The position numbers and the translations under genes were made by a program. This document shows positions 23,101-33,949 of a DNA stretch of 64,000 bases, piece after piece. Numbering within the stretch: position 1 is the stretch's first letter; each line of letters starts with the position of its first letter. The stretch lies in contig OX578144.1 in assembly GCA_951213105.1 (NCBI GenBank), positions 81,091,301 to 81,155,300 on the forward strand. Reading direction: 5' to 3'. This stretch comes from Amaurobius ferox (lineage: Eukaryota; Arthropoda; Arachnida; Araneae; Amaurobiidae). Under the pieces are notes generated by a model. It ran no database searches and was not told the origin of the DNA. It worked only from the letters and a program-made list of their open reading frames with translations.

Positions 23101-24212
23101 AAACACTGTTATAAGTAGCATGAAACGTCGTTGTGAATTTTGCATAGCTGTAAGGAGTAATCATACTCCATATTAAAGCATTTAAGTTGACAATTAAAGC
23201 ATTTAAGTTATTTTTATTTTCACGAAACGGTTCTGATTCGGCGCAAACGGGACCAAAGGCCTTTGACGTGGCCAATACTTGCGTCAAAGTTAAGTGGACG
23301 TTACGACCGGTAAATTACTTAGTTTTGTCTTCATACACTCATTATGTGTACGTTAATTAGTTGGTTACTATAGAAGCAGAATTTTTTTAACATCAATTTA
23401 GAATATTTTCGTTTTATTAAAATATAGAAAAATATAAGTAGAGTTTTACATTTTTATTTTAGAAATCGATTGAACTTTCAACCATCGATTTTATAAAAAT
23501 AATTTTAGTTTTTAATTATTAATAGAATTAATCGGATGCACTGTATAGATTTTCCCATACTTATCTGTAGTGTCAAGTTAGATTTGCCGCAGGTATAAAT
23601 TCATTAAAATAAACGACAAATTTAATACATATGACATTCAGAAATCGCGATTAATACAGAAACGATTTATAACAAAGAATACGATATTACAATAAAGGAA
23701 TTACTCAACATAGAAACTTACTGATATACAGATGATAGGAAAAAAAAGCATAAGATAAACATAGATGTCAAATTACAACAAATAGCGGATTACTGTCCTA
23801 TATTTTAAGAAATTTTCTAATCATGATGAAATATTAAACACCTCCAAACCATTAAATAATCACTCAAAAAATGCAGCAATAAAACACAGTAAATAAAACA
23901 CTTCGTAAATGCAGCATACGAAAACTTGAGAGTTTTGGACCAGGAAGAAGTCTGCATTATTTGCCTTTGACCCCCAGGTCGTCCTTGCCAGTGGAAATTA
24001 ATCTGAAACTATTAGACCAACTTTTTTGTGTGTATGTTGTATTTACGAAGTGTTTTATTTATTGTAGCATTTTAAGCATTTTCCAATATTTAGTTGTTAA
24101 ATTACAATTACAAGTGCACAGAATGATAAAGTTACCTTGCTTGTAAACCTTCTATAGCAGAGACGCTGTTCTCGTACACTAAATCCATAGCTCCCGTTAA
24201 TATAGCTGTCAT
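10599..24212 (-). CDS. G6PC: Glucose-6-phosphatase catalytic subunit (six coding exons)
   Basis: Joining 24136-24212, 21053-21217, 20791-20906, 17916-18009, 15151-15272 and 10599-11104 on the minus strand gives 1080 nt, or 359 residues plus stop. All introns are GT-AG and phases agree. This ER membrane enzyme hydrolyses glucose-6-phosphate to glucose, the last step of gluconeogenesis and glycogenolysis. The lipid-phosphatase signature is complete: K80 with R87-P88 (KXXXXXXRP), PSGH at 122-125, and S173-R174 with H180 in AAHFPHQ. By family knowledge H180 is the nucleophile position and H125 the acid. CETGPG precedes PSGH. N99-R-T is a sequon at the place of the known lumenal glycosylation site. 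The C terminus KIKKN fits a KxKxx ER-retrieval signal. Length matches the vertebrate enzyme (about 357). M1 was chosen because it follows AAA and an upstream CAG acceptor; M9 is the alternative. No frameshift or stop is seen. Confidence 0.93.
11459..11505. repeat. GC-rich imperfect hairpin in intron
   Basis: ACCAGT at the left pairs with ACTGGT at the right, and inner blocks GCACGCCC and GGGCATGTGC pair imperfectly. It stands out from the AT-rich intron around it. Function unknown. Confidence 0.4.
13330..13440 (+). repeat. Dispersed repeat G, copy 3
   Basis: Carries AAATTTGGTACAGTGATA and TTGTAGCAATT in the order seen at 1380-1560. Diverged and short. Confidence 0.4.
14093..14867. mobile_element. 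775-bp foldback MITE, copy 1
   Basis: Nearly the whole element is one inverted repeat of about 340-bp arms around a ~95-nt loop. Ends read GAGTGAGCGTCAGTAAATTT and its inverse ending GCTCACCC; the other copies start GGGTGAGC. Flanking TTAA is not intact here. Same length as copy 2. No transposase. Confidence 0.8.
15151..15272 (-). CDS. G6PC: G6PC coding exon 5 (residues 151-192)
   Basis: 122 nt with a GTGAGT donor. Encodes a membrane helix followed by SASRVFIAAHFPHQ, with R174 and nucleophile H180. The acceptor is a tandem GCAGCAG (NAGNAG), so use of the second AG would start the exon at 15269 and remove one serine (S152). Confidence 0.92.
15273..17915 (-). other. G6PC coding intron 4
   Basis: About 2.6 kb, largely filled by a long diverged family A repeat (15367-16896) and, at 17640-17890, a decayed relative that ends ACAGACAGACATAATC and then a hairpin-like AATATTTTATATATAC region. 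Confidence 0.7.
15367..16896 (+). repeat. Dispersed repeat A, long diverged copy
   Basis: Starts AAAATCTGAAGTGGGCAGCA then ACTTTCCTTATATAATGCAA. Contains many CGCCAA/TTGGCG hexamers, a CTCACTGACACACACAGAGA run and the terminal palindromes GTCGAAAACTCGAATTCG... and ACTTTCC...GGAAGGT. It is longer than the ~980-bp copies because of extra sequence near 15440-15900. Confidence 0.7.
17916..18009 (-). CDS. G6PC: G6PC coding exon 4 (residues 120-151)
   Basis: 94 nt between a TTCGTAG acceptor and a GTAAAT donor. Begins GSPSGHSM, which carries the catalytic H125, and runs through a membrane helix to a basic loop (IIKKN). It ends in phase 2. Confidence 0.92.
18939..19084 (-). other. Exon-like open segment of unknown origin
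   Basis: On the G6PC strand a TGTTATGTTAG acceptor and a CAG|GTATTT donor bound 146 open nt with balanced codon use and many CpG, including the peptide MAGSGDFAAMAKYLARNR. It is not homologous to any part of glucose-6-phosphatase that I know. It may be a transposon fragment or a cryptic or alternative exon; it would break the enzyme if included. Confidence 0.2.
20218..20297. repeat. 80-bp near-perfect palindrome
   Basis: The left arm starting ACTCTGATTTTTATTACTAA is the inverse complement of the right arm ending in AAAATCAGAGT, about 39 bp each, with a central TATATACATATA. It lies in the intron between G6PC coding exons 3 and 4. Confidence 0.85.
20526..20676. repeat. Inverted repeat beside the G6PC exon 3 donor
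   Basis: Arms 20526-20575 and 20628-20676 are about 90 percent complementary by eye, around a 52-nt loop. They share GGCTTTTGGCCTATGACACA-like sequence. In the G6PC transcript this would fold into a ~50-bp hairpin starting about 115 nt downstream of the exon 3 donor. Confidence 0.8.
20791..20906 (-). CDS. G6PC: G6PC coding exon 3 (residues 81-120)
   Basis: 116 nt between a TGTATTGCAG acceptor and a GTAATT donor. Holds R87-P88, the N99 sequon and CETGPG just before the PSGH motif. It ends in phase 1 within Gly120. Confidence 0.93.
21053..21217 (-). CDS. G6PC: G6PC coding exon 2 (residues 26-81)
   Basis: 165 nt between a TTCTCCAG acceptor and a GTAAGT donor. It encodes a membrane-embedded segment with DPRYAFLFYSPLIF and GKKVMWVAVVAEWVNQMLKW, ending with K80, the first residue of the phosphatase signature. 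It ends in phase 2 within Trp81. Confidence 0.92.
21494..21565 (-). mobile_element. Severely truncated SINE with 15-bp target duplication
   Basis: Only the 3' end of the tRNA-derived SINE is present (TTGTTGTTACCCAGACCGTC through AAAGGTGTAAG). It is bracketed by identical GTTAAAAATGAGTTG at 21494-21508 and 21551-21565. This is a textbook 5'-truncated retroposition product. Confidence 0.8.
22120..22894. mobile_element. 775-bp foldback MITE, copy 2, with TTAA target duplication
   Basis: Starts GGGTGAGCGTCAGTAAATTT and ends with the inverse GCTCACCC. Flanked on both sides by TTAA (22116-22119 and 22895-22898), the target of piggyBac-type transposases. Arms are about 340 bp around a ~95-nt loop. 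No coding capacity beyond translated arms. Confidence 0.88.
24136..24212 (-). CDS. G6PC: G6PC coding exon 1 (residues 1-26)
   Basis: 77 nt, ATG to CAAG|GTAACT. A TTATTTTTCAG acceptor sits 3 nt upstream of the ATG (AG|AAA ATG), so the ATG is probably at the start of an internal exon and the 5' UTR begins in another exon upstream. It ends in phase 2, splitting Arg26. Confidence 0.8.
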
Positions 24213-24571
24213 TTTCTGAAAAATAACAGTAATTAATTAAGAATGAAGTTGATATAATTTATTAACTTATTAATTAATATTATATTTATAAATTAAATAC
24301 ATTACAAACTAGCCACTGTGTCTCATGATGTGTTTGAAGTTATGATATGTGTTTGAAGCTGACCTTACTTTATCTTCTCTCGGATTTCAGATCAAAATGA
24401 AACTTTATAACGGAACGACTTCTTCACTCCTCTATTGTTGTTTCATTTTTATTTATTTATTTATTTTTTGGATGTGAATAACATCTATGGTTGGGCCTTC
24501 TCTGGCGGAAAAATGGAGAGTTTCAAAAAATATAAACACTTTGGACTTTATACCCCCGAACCCAATAGATA

Positions 24572-25547
24572 AAAATCTAATGTGGGCAACACATGACTTT
24601 CCTTATATAATGTAATGAATTTACTACTTTTACAGTAAAAAAATAGGTTTTTCTTATAGTAGATACTAATATTCTTTCCAAGATATTGAATTTTCGACAA
24701 TTAGTCGTCATTTTCATTGATTTAGCATCATTTTTATCCATTTGGCGAGATTTTCATTAATTTGGCAACATTTCAAAAAAGTCGCCAAGTTGGCGACATT
24801 CCGCCAAATTCGTCGCCAAAATCTCGCCAAGCGTTATGCACTAAGAAAAAAGTTATTCTTACAGCAGATAAATGACTATTGGCGTTCAAATACAAAAGTA
24901 TTATTCAAAGTATATTTTTTCATGAATGGAACGAGCTAGATCCACGAGAATGATGTCACTCAATTTATCGCATGGTATTACATATGAAAAGTGAACATGT
25001 TTCTCAATAGGAATTTTATTTTTATTTGACTTTTTCATAATTTTTTTGAAAAATGTACAATATCTCGAGAATGGTTCGTGTTAGCGTTCTAAAATTTATG
25101 CCAATCGTTTTCTAATGAAAAATTACATAAGAAATGTCTATTTGCGTAACTTTATTAGCGGTTTTGATTTTTTGACGATTTTTTCAAAATTTCATTCGAA
25201 AATTTAGGGGGGTTCTGAACATTCGATTACGTATAAAAACAATAGGCTTCCAGTGTTTACGGATTGTGATTTTTGTACCAAATTTGGTTCGAATCGGTCC
25301 ATTCGTTCGTCAGTTATCGTCTCCACAGACTCACTGACACACACACACACACATACTTTCACACACACACATACTTTTACACACACACATACTTTCACAC
25401 ACACACACACACACACAGACATCACTTCAAAAATGTTTGATTCGTGATCAGGGATGCCTGAAACGTGCTCTCCCGTCGAAAACTCGAATTCGAATTTTCG
25501 ACCCCGTCGCAATACTTTCCTGATACATTATGTATATAAGGAAAGTA
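24572..25547 (+). repeat. Dispersed repeat A, ~980-bp copy
   Basis: Starts AAAATCTAATGTGGGCAACA. It has the palindrome GTCGCCAAGTTGGCGAC, ATATCTCGAGAATGGTTC, an AAATTTGGTTCGAATCGGTC block, CACACA runs broken by TACTTTCACAC, a near-palindrome GTCGAAAACTCGAATTCG..., and a terminal ACTTTCC...GGAAAGT hairpin. Non-coding. Confidence 0.8.
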
Positions 25548-26224
25548 AAAATGTAAATAATTTTTCTTGTTTTGTCGCGAATAGGGTCCAGATTATGAAT
25601 ATATAAAAATATTTTCAATAATTTAATATTTTGAACTTTTTACTTAGACATTTTTTTTTTTTTTTTTTTTAACTTTCACTTATATAGTAAACTATAAAAG
25701 ATAGATATAAATAGTAAACAACAAAAATGTGTAAGTTATAGTATTAAAATCAATATTTATTGTTAAGAAAAAATTCTTATAGTTTTCAAGTATAATCGTT
25801 TTGTCAAGTTGAAGAAGATTAAAAATTTTCCTTTTCTCAAGTTTGTAATGCTTATATTTTAAACACTAAGAGCTTTGAAAACAAGCAAGAATTTGTAGCT
25901 CTTTGAAAGCCCTATAAGTGTATATAATCAGATTTGGTATCGAGTCCTTTTTCTTTTCTATATTAGAAAAGTTGAGTTTTATTTTACAAAATGTTATTCA
26001 CGCAAGACCATTTCTGCTCCATCAGACTGGAGCCACCGCCGATTTTTTTTTTTTATTCAGGATAGGATCTTGCGAGATGTAATACACATAAATTTGAAAA
26101 AACTTCTATAAATCGCGGGATTCTGGTAAAATTCAAATGTCAGCCATTTTCAGCTCTCATCAGATTTAACCTACTCAGTATTAAACTGTTATAAGGGCAC
26201 CATTTCAAAAACTTCAAAGAGAAA

Positions 26225-26295
26225 TCGAAGCGCAGATCTTCTGTTGACCACGTGGTGCTCTGGCCATTGATCTACTGCGACGACACTCTTTCCTT
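26225..26295 (-). repeat. tRNA-like remnant
   Basis: On the minus strand an A-box-like TAGATCAATGGCCAGAGCAC is followed at tRNA-like distance by GCTTCGATTTC, a decayed B box. No good acceptor stem. Probably a tRNA-derived SINE head. Confidence 0.35.
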
Positions 26296-26521
26296 TTATA
26301 TTTGGTGACGGTCCTACAGTTTTAAACACGTTTCAAAATATTAACTTATTTTAGATAATTTTTTTTTGTAATATAATAAAATGTGTTCGAATATCCAACG
26401 ATCTACTTATTATTTTCACTATTTTTGTTCATAGCGTAGTTCAAACTCATATCTACTTATTATTTTTACTATTTTTGTTCATAGCGTAGTTCAAACTCAG
26501 AGCGCTCGACCTACCAGAAGG

Positions 26522-27055
26522 TGTTGTTGTTGAGATCCAGGCCGTCTGACCTACCAGAAATGTGTAAGGTAACTGTTTGGACGGTCGGGAAGTGCCACCC
26601 AATTTAGACCGGAACCCACTGGGGGAGGCATCCACAGGGACCTCCTCTACCACTAACCTCTTAGAAAGACTTACGGACCCACATGTTTAACGTGATCGTA
26701 CTCCGCGTGAACACGGCGGCAGTTTTGGCAGCAGAGGGAATCGAACCCGGGCCTACCGACTGCAATTCCCGCGCGCTAAACACTGGGCTACCGTGCTCAG
26801 TAGGTGTAAAGTATCTGTTTGGACGACCATAATTGTGTCACCTAATTTAGACTGGAACCTAGTGGGGGGGGGGGGGGGGGTAATATCCACAGGAAATTCT
26901 CTTACCACCAACCTCTCGGAAGGACTTTCGGACCAACAGATTTAACGTGCCCATACTTCGCATAGACACGGGGATAGTTTGGGCAGAGACTGGAATCAAA
27001 TTCGGGTTCTCCGAGCGCAATTCCAGTGCTCTAACCACTGGGCTACCCCAGCACG
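26522..27055 (-). mobile_element. Two head-to-tail tRNA-derived SINEs
   Basis: Copy one (26522-26798) is nearly full length: on the minus strand it has a tRNA-like head (GGTAGCCCAGTG, then GGGTTCGATTCCC), a ~200-bp body and a CAACAACAA-type tail. Copy two (26799-27055) is more diverged and is interrupted by a 17-base G run at 26864-26880. A further tail fragment precedes copy one. Confidence 0.8.
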
Positions 27056-27227
27056 GGTTAAAAGGATTTGTAAGGACGCTAGCTATTAAAAGAAATAAGA
27101 ACAAGTAAATATAAAATCTTCATTTTGATGGTAAAAACTTTTACCCATAACTCGCCATGATCAGTTTCAATGGAGGCAAATCATAAGAAATATCTGAATA
27201 ACTTTTCAATTTTTTTTTCTTTTATAT

Positions 27228-27857
27228 TGTTACGACGTATCCTTTGGAATCGTGGGTGTGCGCTCCGGAATCCGGATGCAAGAATGAGTTCACATTTCTG
27301 GATAACTAACATGTTTATTCACAAGCGCAGCGTGAACAAGAACAATGTACAGTAAAACAACACTTAAATGCTTCACTAATTTCACAAAATAACCAGTACT
27401 AATCTCAACAGTGACGAAGTTCATTTCACAAAATAGCAGCTACTATTTTCAAAATATTGACGAAAATCATTTCACAAAACAGCGGCTACTATCTACTACT
27501 CTCAAAACATTAACGAAAATCATTTCACAAAACAACGGCTACTATTCTCAAAATATGGACGAAAGTCACAGTTCAATGTAACTATCTCGTCAACAGCTTC
27601 CCGACTGAGTGATGATATGATACCTTCTATAGACTCTTCATAGAAACTTCTAGAAATCTCTCACTTAGAATATTGGTCATTTCTAGGTGTCTCATAAACC
27701 TTCAAAATGTCGCCTCGCCAAATCTGGTAACCATCCCTCGAACTTAGCATCTAGCAACCTTATATGCACGTTCATAGAGTAAGCCTGTACGGGTGTTTTC
27801 TTCGCCTGGTTCTCAAAAGAAAAGACGCCAGTGAGGGAATATTACACGTTCGCAACA
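27228..27857. mobile_element. Solo LTR with ATAT target duplication
   Basis: A 630-bp unit starts TGTTACGACG and ends GTTCGCAACA. Its ends form TGTT...AACA and extend to an imperfect 8-bp inverted repeat. It is flanked by ATAT at 27224-27227 and 27858-27861. Internally it has three ~55-bp repeats built on ATTTCACAAAACAGCGGCTA. No gag or pol lies next to it, so it is probably a solo LTR left by recombination of a Gypsy/BEL-type element. Confidence 0.6.
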
Positions 27858-28355
27858 ATATACAAGCGTAATACATGTATAATAGAAGCTAAGCTCTATA
27901 TTGAACTCTGTTTCAAGATATTTTTGAGGGTCATTTCGGTTTCGCAAAATAAATGGCAGTTCTATTTTCCGAGATTCCGTCAACTGTGTACCAATTTTCA
28001 GCTCTCTAGAACGTAGGAAAGTATGTTAAATATGCCATGCAAGAAGTTGAAACTGGCAGACACCCCCATCATGACCCATTAAATAAAAGCTTTTAAAAAG
28101 ATAAAGGGGCAATAAATTTTTATCACATTGAGGACGGGATACATATTTATCCGTTTTTCCCAAACTATCATTGAAGGAGTTTCGTTTTCGACTAGCTCTG
28201 TACTTCTGAAATCTTGCGCATTCTGTCTGCGGCATAAGCAAGCAGCTCAAAGCGGAATTGCACCATACAGGGAGATCGCAAAAATTCCTTTGGCATTTTT
28301 ATATTTAAACAATATTTAGGTATAAAATGAATACTAAAACCGTTTTAATTTTAAA

Positions 28356-29660
28356 CAAGAGAGATCAAACATGCATAAAGCATTGATTATGAAACACTTT
28401 CCAACTTCAATGCAATTTTACATAAACATCTCTAAAATGCGATACATTCCTCTGTAATATTTTTAAAATTATCACAATACTACAATAATTTATTATATTT
28501 GAAAACTTAAAATTTCATCGAAAAAAAATGAACTTCATTCAAATGACGGCATTGAAATATAAATTGCCTGGTTTAAACATTTCTAAAATGCGATAGATTC
28601 ATCGGTAATATTTTTAAAATTATCATAATACTACAATAATTTATTATATTTGAAAACTTCATCGAAAACAAATGAAATTTATTCAAATGACGTCATCAAA
28701 ATATAAATCGCCTGGCTCTATAAAAGCAACATTTCATTCAGAACCGTTTTTCCATTCCTTTCATTCATCACATTACTATAATAATTTATTTTATTTAAAA
28801 ACTTAAAACCATGGAGGTACAAGTAATTTAACTCTATGCTTAAAACTTCATCGAAAAAATCGTCTGGTTCTCTGTGTAAAATCAATGAATGCTTCATTCA
28901 TATCAACTATATTGCAGACAGCATGAACTAAATAATTTTGCGTTAAAGAAATGCAGCAATTTTTATACAACTCATTCTACATCTTTTGGTGTTTATGTTC
29001 TCCATAAGTGAAAATCAGGCTTCGTTATAGAAATAATCAAAGTTTGATGATTATTTAAACTCAAATATATTGTAATTGCGTTGTTTCAGTATGTAGATGC
29101 ACAGAATTTAAGCAAAAATAAAGCAGTTTTAGGACGGATACAACACTAAATATGAATTAAAAAGAACTTTAAAAATCACGATTTTGACACAAGATGGATG
29201 CCATATTTTATTTTGAAGTGGATCACGTGATCTCTTCATATAATGGTCACGTGATCTCTTTATATAAAGGGTGTAATTATTATTTTAATTTTTATTTAAA
29301 AAACTACTGAATATATTTTGCTGAAATTTTTTTTTATATATTTTATGGAAAAATTTGAATATTTTCTAAAACGTTCGAAGCAATTTGTGAATTTTAAATT
29401 TGCTTAAAAAATGTTTGAAAAATTAGGTTCCATAGAGTTCAATGTATTTCATTTTTTCAACCCGGGTTCAATCTAAAACTAATTGTGTGATATAATTCAT
29501 TTATATTTCCATAGGTCCTACAGACCGTCTGAATAACACACTAAAATTCCATTTTGATAAAGTCATTTTTACGGCAGTTATCCTGCTAACGGACAAGACA
29601 GACAGACAGAATGAACAAAGTCATAAACACTTTTCAACTATGTTGTAAAGTGTTAAAAAT
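28356..29660 (+). repeat. Dispersed repeat B, copy 1
   Basis: Starts AGAGAGATCAAACATGCATA and ends in GACAGACAGACAGAATGAAC then AAAGTGTTAAAA. An internal ~144-bp segment (TCTAAAATGCGATA... AAATTGCCTGG) is duplicated. The other copies are at 45338-46290, 58765-59900 and 63428 to the window end. Confidence 0.75.
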
Positions 29661-30375
29661 GGAAGTTTATCAGAATAACATGAGGGTCAAATTTAACGGG
29701 GGGGGGGGGGGGTAATGGGTACGCAACGTTTTAAAGCAGCCACGGGGGGGGGGAGGGGAGGCGCAACTACTTTTTTTTTATACAATAGCATGAGAAGCAA
29801 AAGTAAATGGAAATTTTTACGTCTATGTAGTAATATTACGCACATTCACTACTATCACTCCAATGAAGAATTTCACAAAGGTATTTTTTACGATTTTTAC
29901 GATACGTGATAAGATAACGGGAAACATATCAACGTTGTTAAGTTCTCGCTGAAAAACGTCCCACTTTATTATCTTTCTTTTGGGTCGAAGTAAAAATCTA
30001 ATCAAGATGTTCCACCGATGTCGACGAGACCTTTCATCTTTCGAATGAGGGTCGGGCCAAAATTCATAAATTATCATTGGATACGTGAATATCCATATCA
30101 TGGATTTCGAAATACAACGTTTACTTCCTCCTTACGAAGCACTTTAGTCTGATACTATACAATCGATAGGTATGGGGATCAATGGCGATTATAAATACAG
30201 CAAAACTCGCCTTGGAGTTCTACTTTGCCCCAACCGTTCAAATCATTTATGCAGTGAGAAATAAATATCATGTGACTGTAACAATATTAAATATATCTTT
30301 CTGTTTTATTTTAGTACTGTCTTGAAAGCAATTACATGTTATAAATTTTTAGTAAGAATAAAATATCAAATATCA
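29661..30375. other. Unassigned stretch
   Basis: Contains a 15-base G run at 29698-29712. The minus-strand open frame near 29823-30101 shows no recognisable domain and I do not call it a gene. Confidence 0.4.
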
Positions 30376-30800
30376 GCAGTGGCGTTGCCAAAAAAAAAAT
30401 AGAGGGGGGGGGGGGGTTGCAATAGAAAAATGTACAGTTCTTAGTAACACTAGTTTACCTTTGATAAAACTCTTAAATTTTAATATAAAAATATTAATTT
30501 GTTCTTTAGTTATAGAATTTTTTAATTTGTACTTAGAAGACTCAAGACTAATTTTTAGATATGTATACGTGTTAGGGAAGGTGTTTTTGTGTGTAAAAAA
30601 GTGGGATTTATGATTATTATTATGGTATGTTTTGTTATAAAACTTCATGATAATTTTAAGTCTTTATATATTAGTATACCTCGATCATTTTACAATAATT
30701 AAAAATACTTCCATAACCATTCAAAATTATCACTAAATAATATTTGTATTTTTCTTTTTGTTTCATTAATTAATAAAATTATGATTGCAGTACATTTTTA
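30376..30800 (+). repeat. Dispersed repeat H, copy 1
   Basis: Begins CAGTGGCGTTGCCAAAAAAA and shares AACACTAGTTTAC-, GTGGGATTTATGATT-, AAAACTTCATGA- and TTTCATTAATTA-like blocks with 39833-40400. CAGTGGCG-type starts are common at transposon ends. Confidence 0.55.
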
Positions 30801-30811
30801 CTTTAATGTAT

Positions 30812-31470
30812 TACAGGCGTACACATGGTAATGTATTACAGGTACATGGTAATGTATAGGAAAAGTATATGTCGAAAATTGCAACTCGAGTTTTCGACGG
30901 ATCTACACGTTTTGGGACCTCTACTAGAACATGAAAAAACTATTTTTAGCGTAACGTCTGTGTGTGTGTGTATATGTGTGTGAGTGTGCGTGTATTTGTC
31001 TGTGCAATGTCTATACCCACTCTAACTCAAGAACTAATTGATCAAATTTCTTAAAATTTGGTAGGTAAGACACTTGTGAGTGACCTTGGTGCTGATTAGA
31101 TTTTGGTATGATTCGAAATAAAAGAACCTGTCTTTTTTTGCGAAATGGCCCGCAAAAATTGCATGTATCCACTCTAGCTAAAAATATGATTTCCCAAATT
31201 TCATAAAATTTAATATATAAGACAGTTGTAAGTTACCCTGGCGCTGATTAGATTTTAGTACAATTCGAGAAAACAAAACCTGCTTTTTTTTTTTTTTCTG
31301 CAAAATGGCTCGCAAAAATCATGAAAATCTAAAATAAAAGACTACGTATACTTAAATGTATCAATTAAGTTACGTAAGTTACGTGCTTTATACGTTAAGT
31401 TACGTGTTTTATACGTAATTTTTGACGATAAAAAGAATAAGACCAACTCTATTATTTTAGAATTAGCCGT
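30812..31470 (-). repeat. Dispersed repeat C, copy 1
   Basis: Reverse orientation. From the left: GTAATGTATAGGAAAAGTA, ACTCGAGTTTTCGACGGATC, a TGTGTGTG block, then twice a CACTCTAACT...AAATTTGGTAGGTAAG block with GCTGATTAGATTTTGGTA and GCAAAATGGC. Confidence 0.7.
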
Positions 31471-32757
31471 TAGAATTCAAGGAATGGTGCCTACACCAGT
31501 ATCTACTACGTATGATTTTAATACTGAAACTGAATGGATCTCTGGGTGAGGGTTATGACTTATTGCCCATGGGCGTCCATAGGGGAGGCGCAAGAGGGCA
31601 CTTCTCCCCTCGGGCATCAAGCTAGTTGATATTTTATGTCTCTCCTTGAGTTTGCCTCTCTCCCGAAAAACGTTCCACAGGCGCCTATGTTATGATCCCC
31701 TAAAACCACCCCCTTGGCGACGCCTCTGAGCATCAGGATAAAGTATTAACTTGTTTCGAAAGGATCTTTTTCGCCTTTGAAACCAATAGACCACATATTC
31801 GGCCTGTTCGAAACTTAGTAAGAGATATGTAACATCTAGGGAGTACTCTTGTTGAACCAGTTGAAATTGACCCGGTCCAACCCATCACTACCATCGTCTG
31901 ACCCCCGCAACGAGTGGATAAATGTTTAATTATAAGACACAATCCCAGCCCGCTACAATGTTTAACAAAATATGCCAAAAATATGAATATAAGCTATTTT
32001 TATGCTCAAAATTAAAAAAATAAGTTGGTTTATCTAAATAGTTTTCTTTGTAAGGCTGAAACAGATAAAGTAATTTTATGTACTTTGTTAAATTTCATTT
32101 ATGAATTTTCCAAATATTAAATACCTCCAGTCCGGCCAAACCCGATTATTTTAATTAAGTCTGAGCCCAGGCTGGACCGAAACCGTCTAATAAAAATCTG
32201 TCCCGACCCTACGGGCGTAAGCACCTGGACTAGATTCGAGCCCGTGCAATGAAGACCTCTACTCTACGCTATTGTTTTGTTCTGCTATTATCTGTAAATG
32301 TAGTCGACAAATCGATACGCATTTCCGCCTCGAAAGCCAGGCGATTTAAATGTATATTTAAATATATTTTCTCTAAAACCTGTTTTCGATCTGGTCTGTA
32401 GCGTATGGGGTCGATAGCCTGTATTCTCGTCTGAGCGGAAAAAGGAATAGCGATTGAATTTTATTTTTATTCTTTAACATTCTAATTCGATAAAACACAG
32501 GGAAGGAAATACATTTTTTTAAAATAAAAAGAAAAAAGAAAAAGAAAAAAATAAATAAATTACATTTTTGAATGAGATAAATATTAAAATAATATTTAAT
32601 TTGGAAAAACAAATCGAATAAATGGGTTAGGATAATAAGTTCGTATTTTATGAAGTTTTTTCGTTTATATTTAAAAAGAAGTTGAGTTCCCAGCCTCGAT
32701 TCTGAAATGATACTGTTTTCCACGCAAACCAAACTAGAGTTCGAGAAAGCTCGTAAA

Positions 32758-32822
32758 TAATAATAATAATAATAAAATATAATAATAATAATAAAATATA
32801 ATAATAATAATAATAATAATAA
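32758..32822. repeat. (AAT)n microsatellite
   Basis: Trinucleotide AAT/ATA repeat of about 65 bp. The long hydrophobic open frames over it are artefacts. Confidence 0.9.
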
Positions 32823-33793
32823 AAGTGCATTGCACTTGAACAAAACTGGAAGCAGAGAATATATATGTTCTTCTTAGGTTTATGTAGAAAAGTAAATAGG
32901 CCGCCTTTATTCAAATAAAAGATCATATCACACTAAACTATAAAATGCAACACAACTTAGTTTTACGGAAGATAAATTTTAATTTATTTAAATCTCCTTC
33001 GAGTATTAAAGCGTAATCATTTGCATCAAAACACATTAATTTATATCCGCCATTTTTGAAAATTTTACGCGTACCCCTTGGGCTAGGAGTGCGCATAATC
33101 CAGGGAAACACTTGCGTAAATTTATCAGTAACAAATGCTTACGTAAAGTAAACACGTCTTGATATTCAATCCACGTAAAGCAGATGCGACTTATACCAAA
33201 CTCATCAAACCACATACTCTTATTGTTTATGATTCGAATTCACATCACATCCAGTAGTGAAGCGTGAAGGGAATTTGGGGAGACAGTGACTACTTAAATA
33301 ACCCGCTACCAAGCAACTCTAATTTTAATTTTACATTACAATAAATACTTTATGAACTGATTAACTTTGGTGTACGAATAGGAAAGTAACGCATCTTATA
33401 TTTAAGTAACGTTCACATTTTATATTAAAATATAATTTTTTTCTTGTTTTGTGTTTCATAAAAATAGTTAAACTTTTCTCTTCTTTTCTAATATGTCTAA
33501 ATATTAAATTTTATGATTTACTTTAAATATTTTTTGTGTGTGCATGTGGGAAATATAGTTACAATTTTCTTTTCTTTTTAAATTGATCTGTACATTTAAT
33601 TTTTCATCTACTTTTATTCTTTTTTTTTTATTCCGTACTTTAGAAAGATTGTTAAATTTTTCTTTCCTTTTTGATAGATTTAAATATTAATATATATAAT
33701 ATATATATATATTTTGAAAAATAAATTATTTAAAGCTTTAAGTAAGTTTAAATACACCATAGAAAGCAATTAGTGAAAAAGAAAATACGATAA

Positions 33794-33949
33794 ATTTGTT
33801 ATTCACTATAGATAGAATTACTTGCGATATAATCAAATATCGCAAATAATTAAGTATTCGTATATTAAAATATTTGTTATTCACTATAGATAGAATTACT
33901 TGCGATATAATCAAATATCTCAATTAAGTATTCGTATATTAAAATGATG
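33794..33949. repeat. Two 78-bp tandem units
   Basis: ATTTGTTATTCACTATAGAT through AAGTATTCGTATATTAAAAT is repeated at 33794 and 33872 with few differences. Confidence 0.85.

Larger units (their letters stand above)
21218..24135 (-). other. G6PC coding intron 1
   Basis: About 2.9 kb. Contains a truncated SINE with target-site duplication (21494-21565) and the second foldback MITE (22120-22894). This intron has no counterpart in the vertebrate gene as I remember it. Confidence 0.7.

Noticed and set aside
25204..25512. Cys/Val-rich open frames across the GT/CA runs, also at 52041-52515, 58480-58662 and 60025-60210
   Set aside because: Translations of microsatellite and repeat A sequence, present in every copy; not genes.
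29823..30101. 92-residue minus-strand open frame
   Set aside because: No domain, splice context or repeat-derived similarity; composition is as expected by chance.
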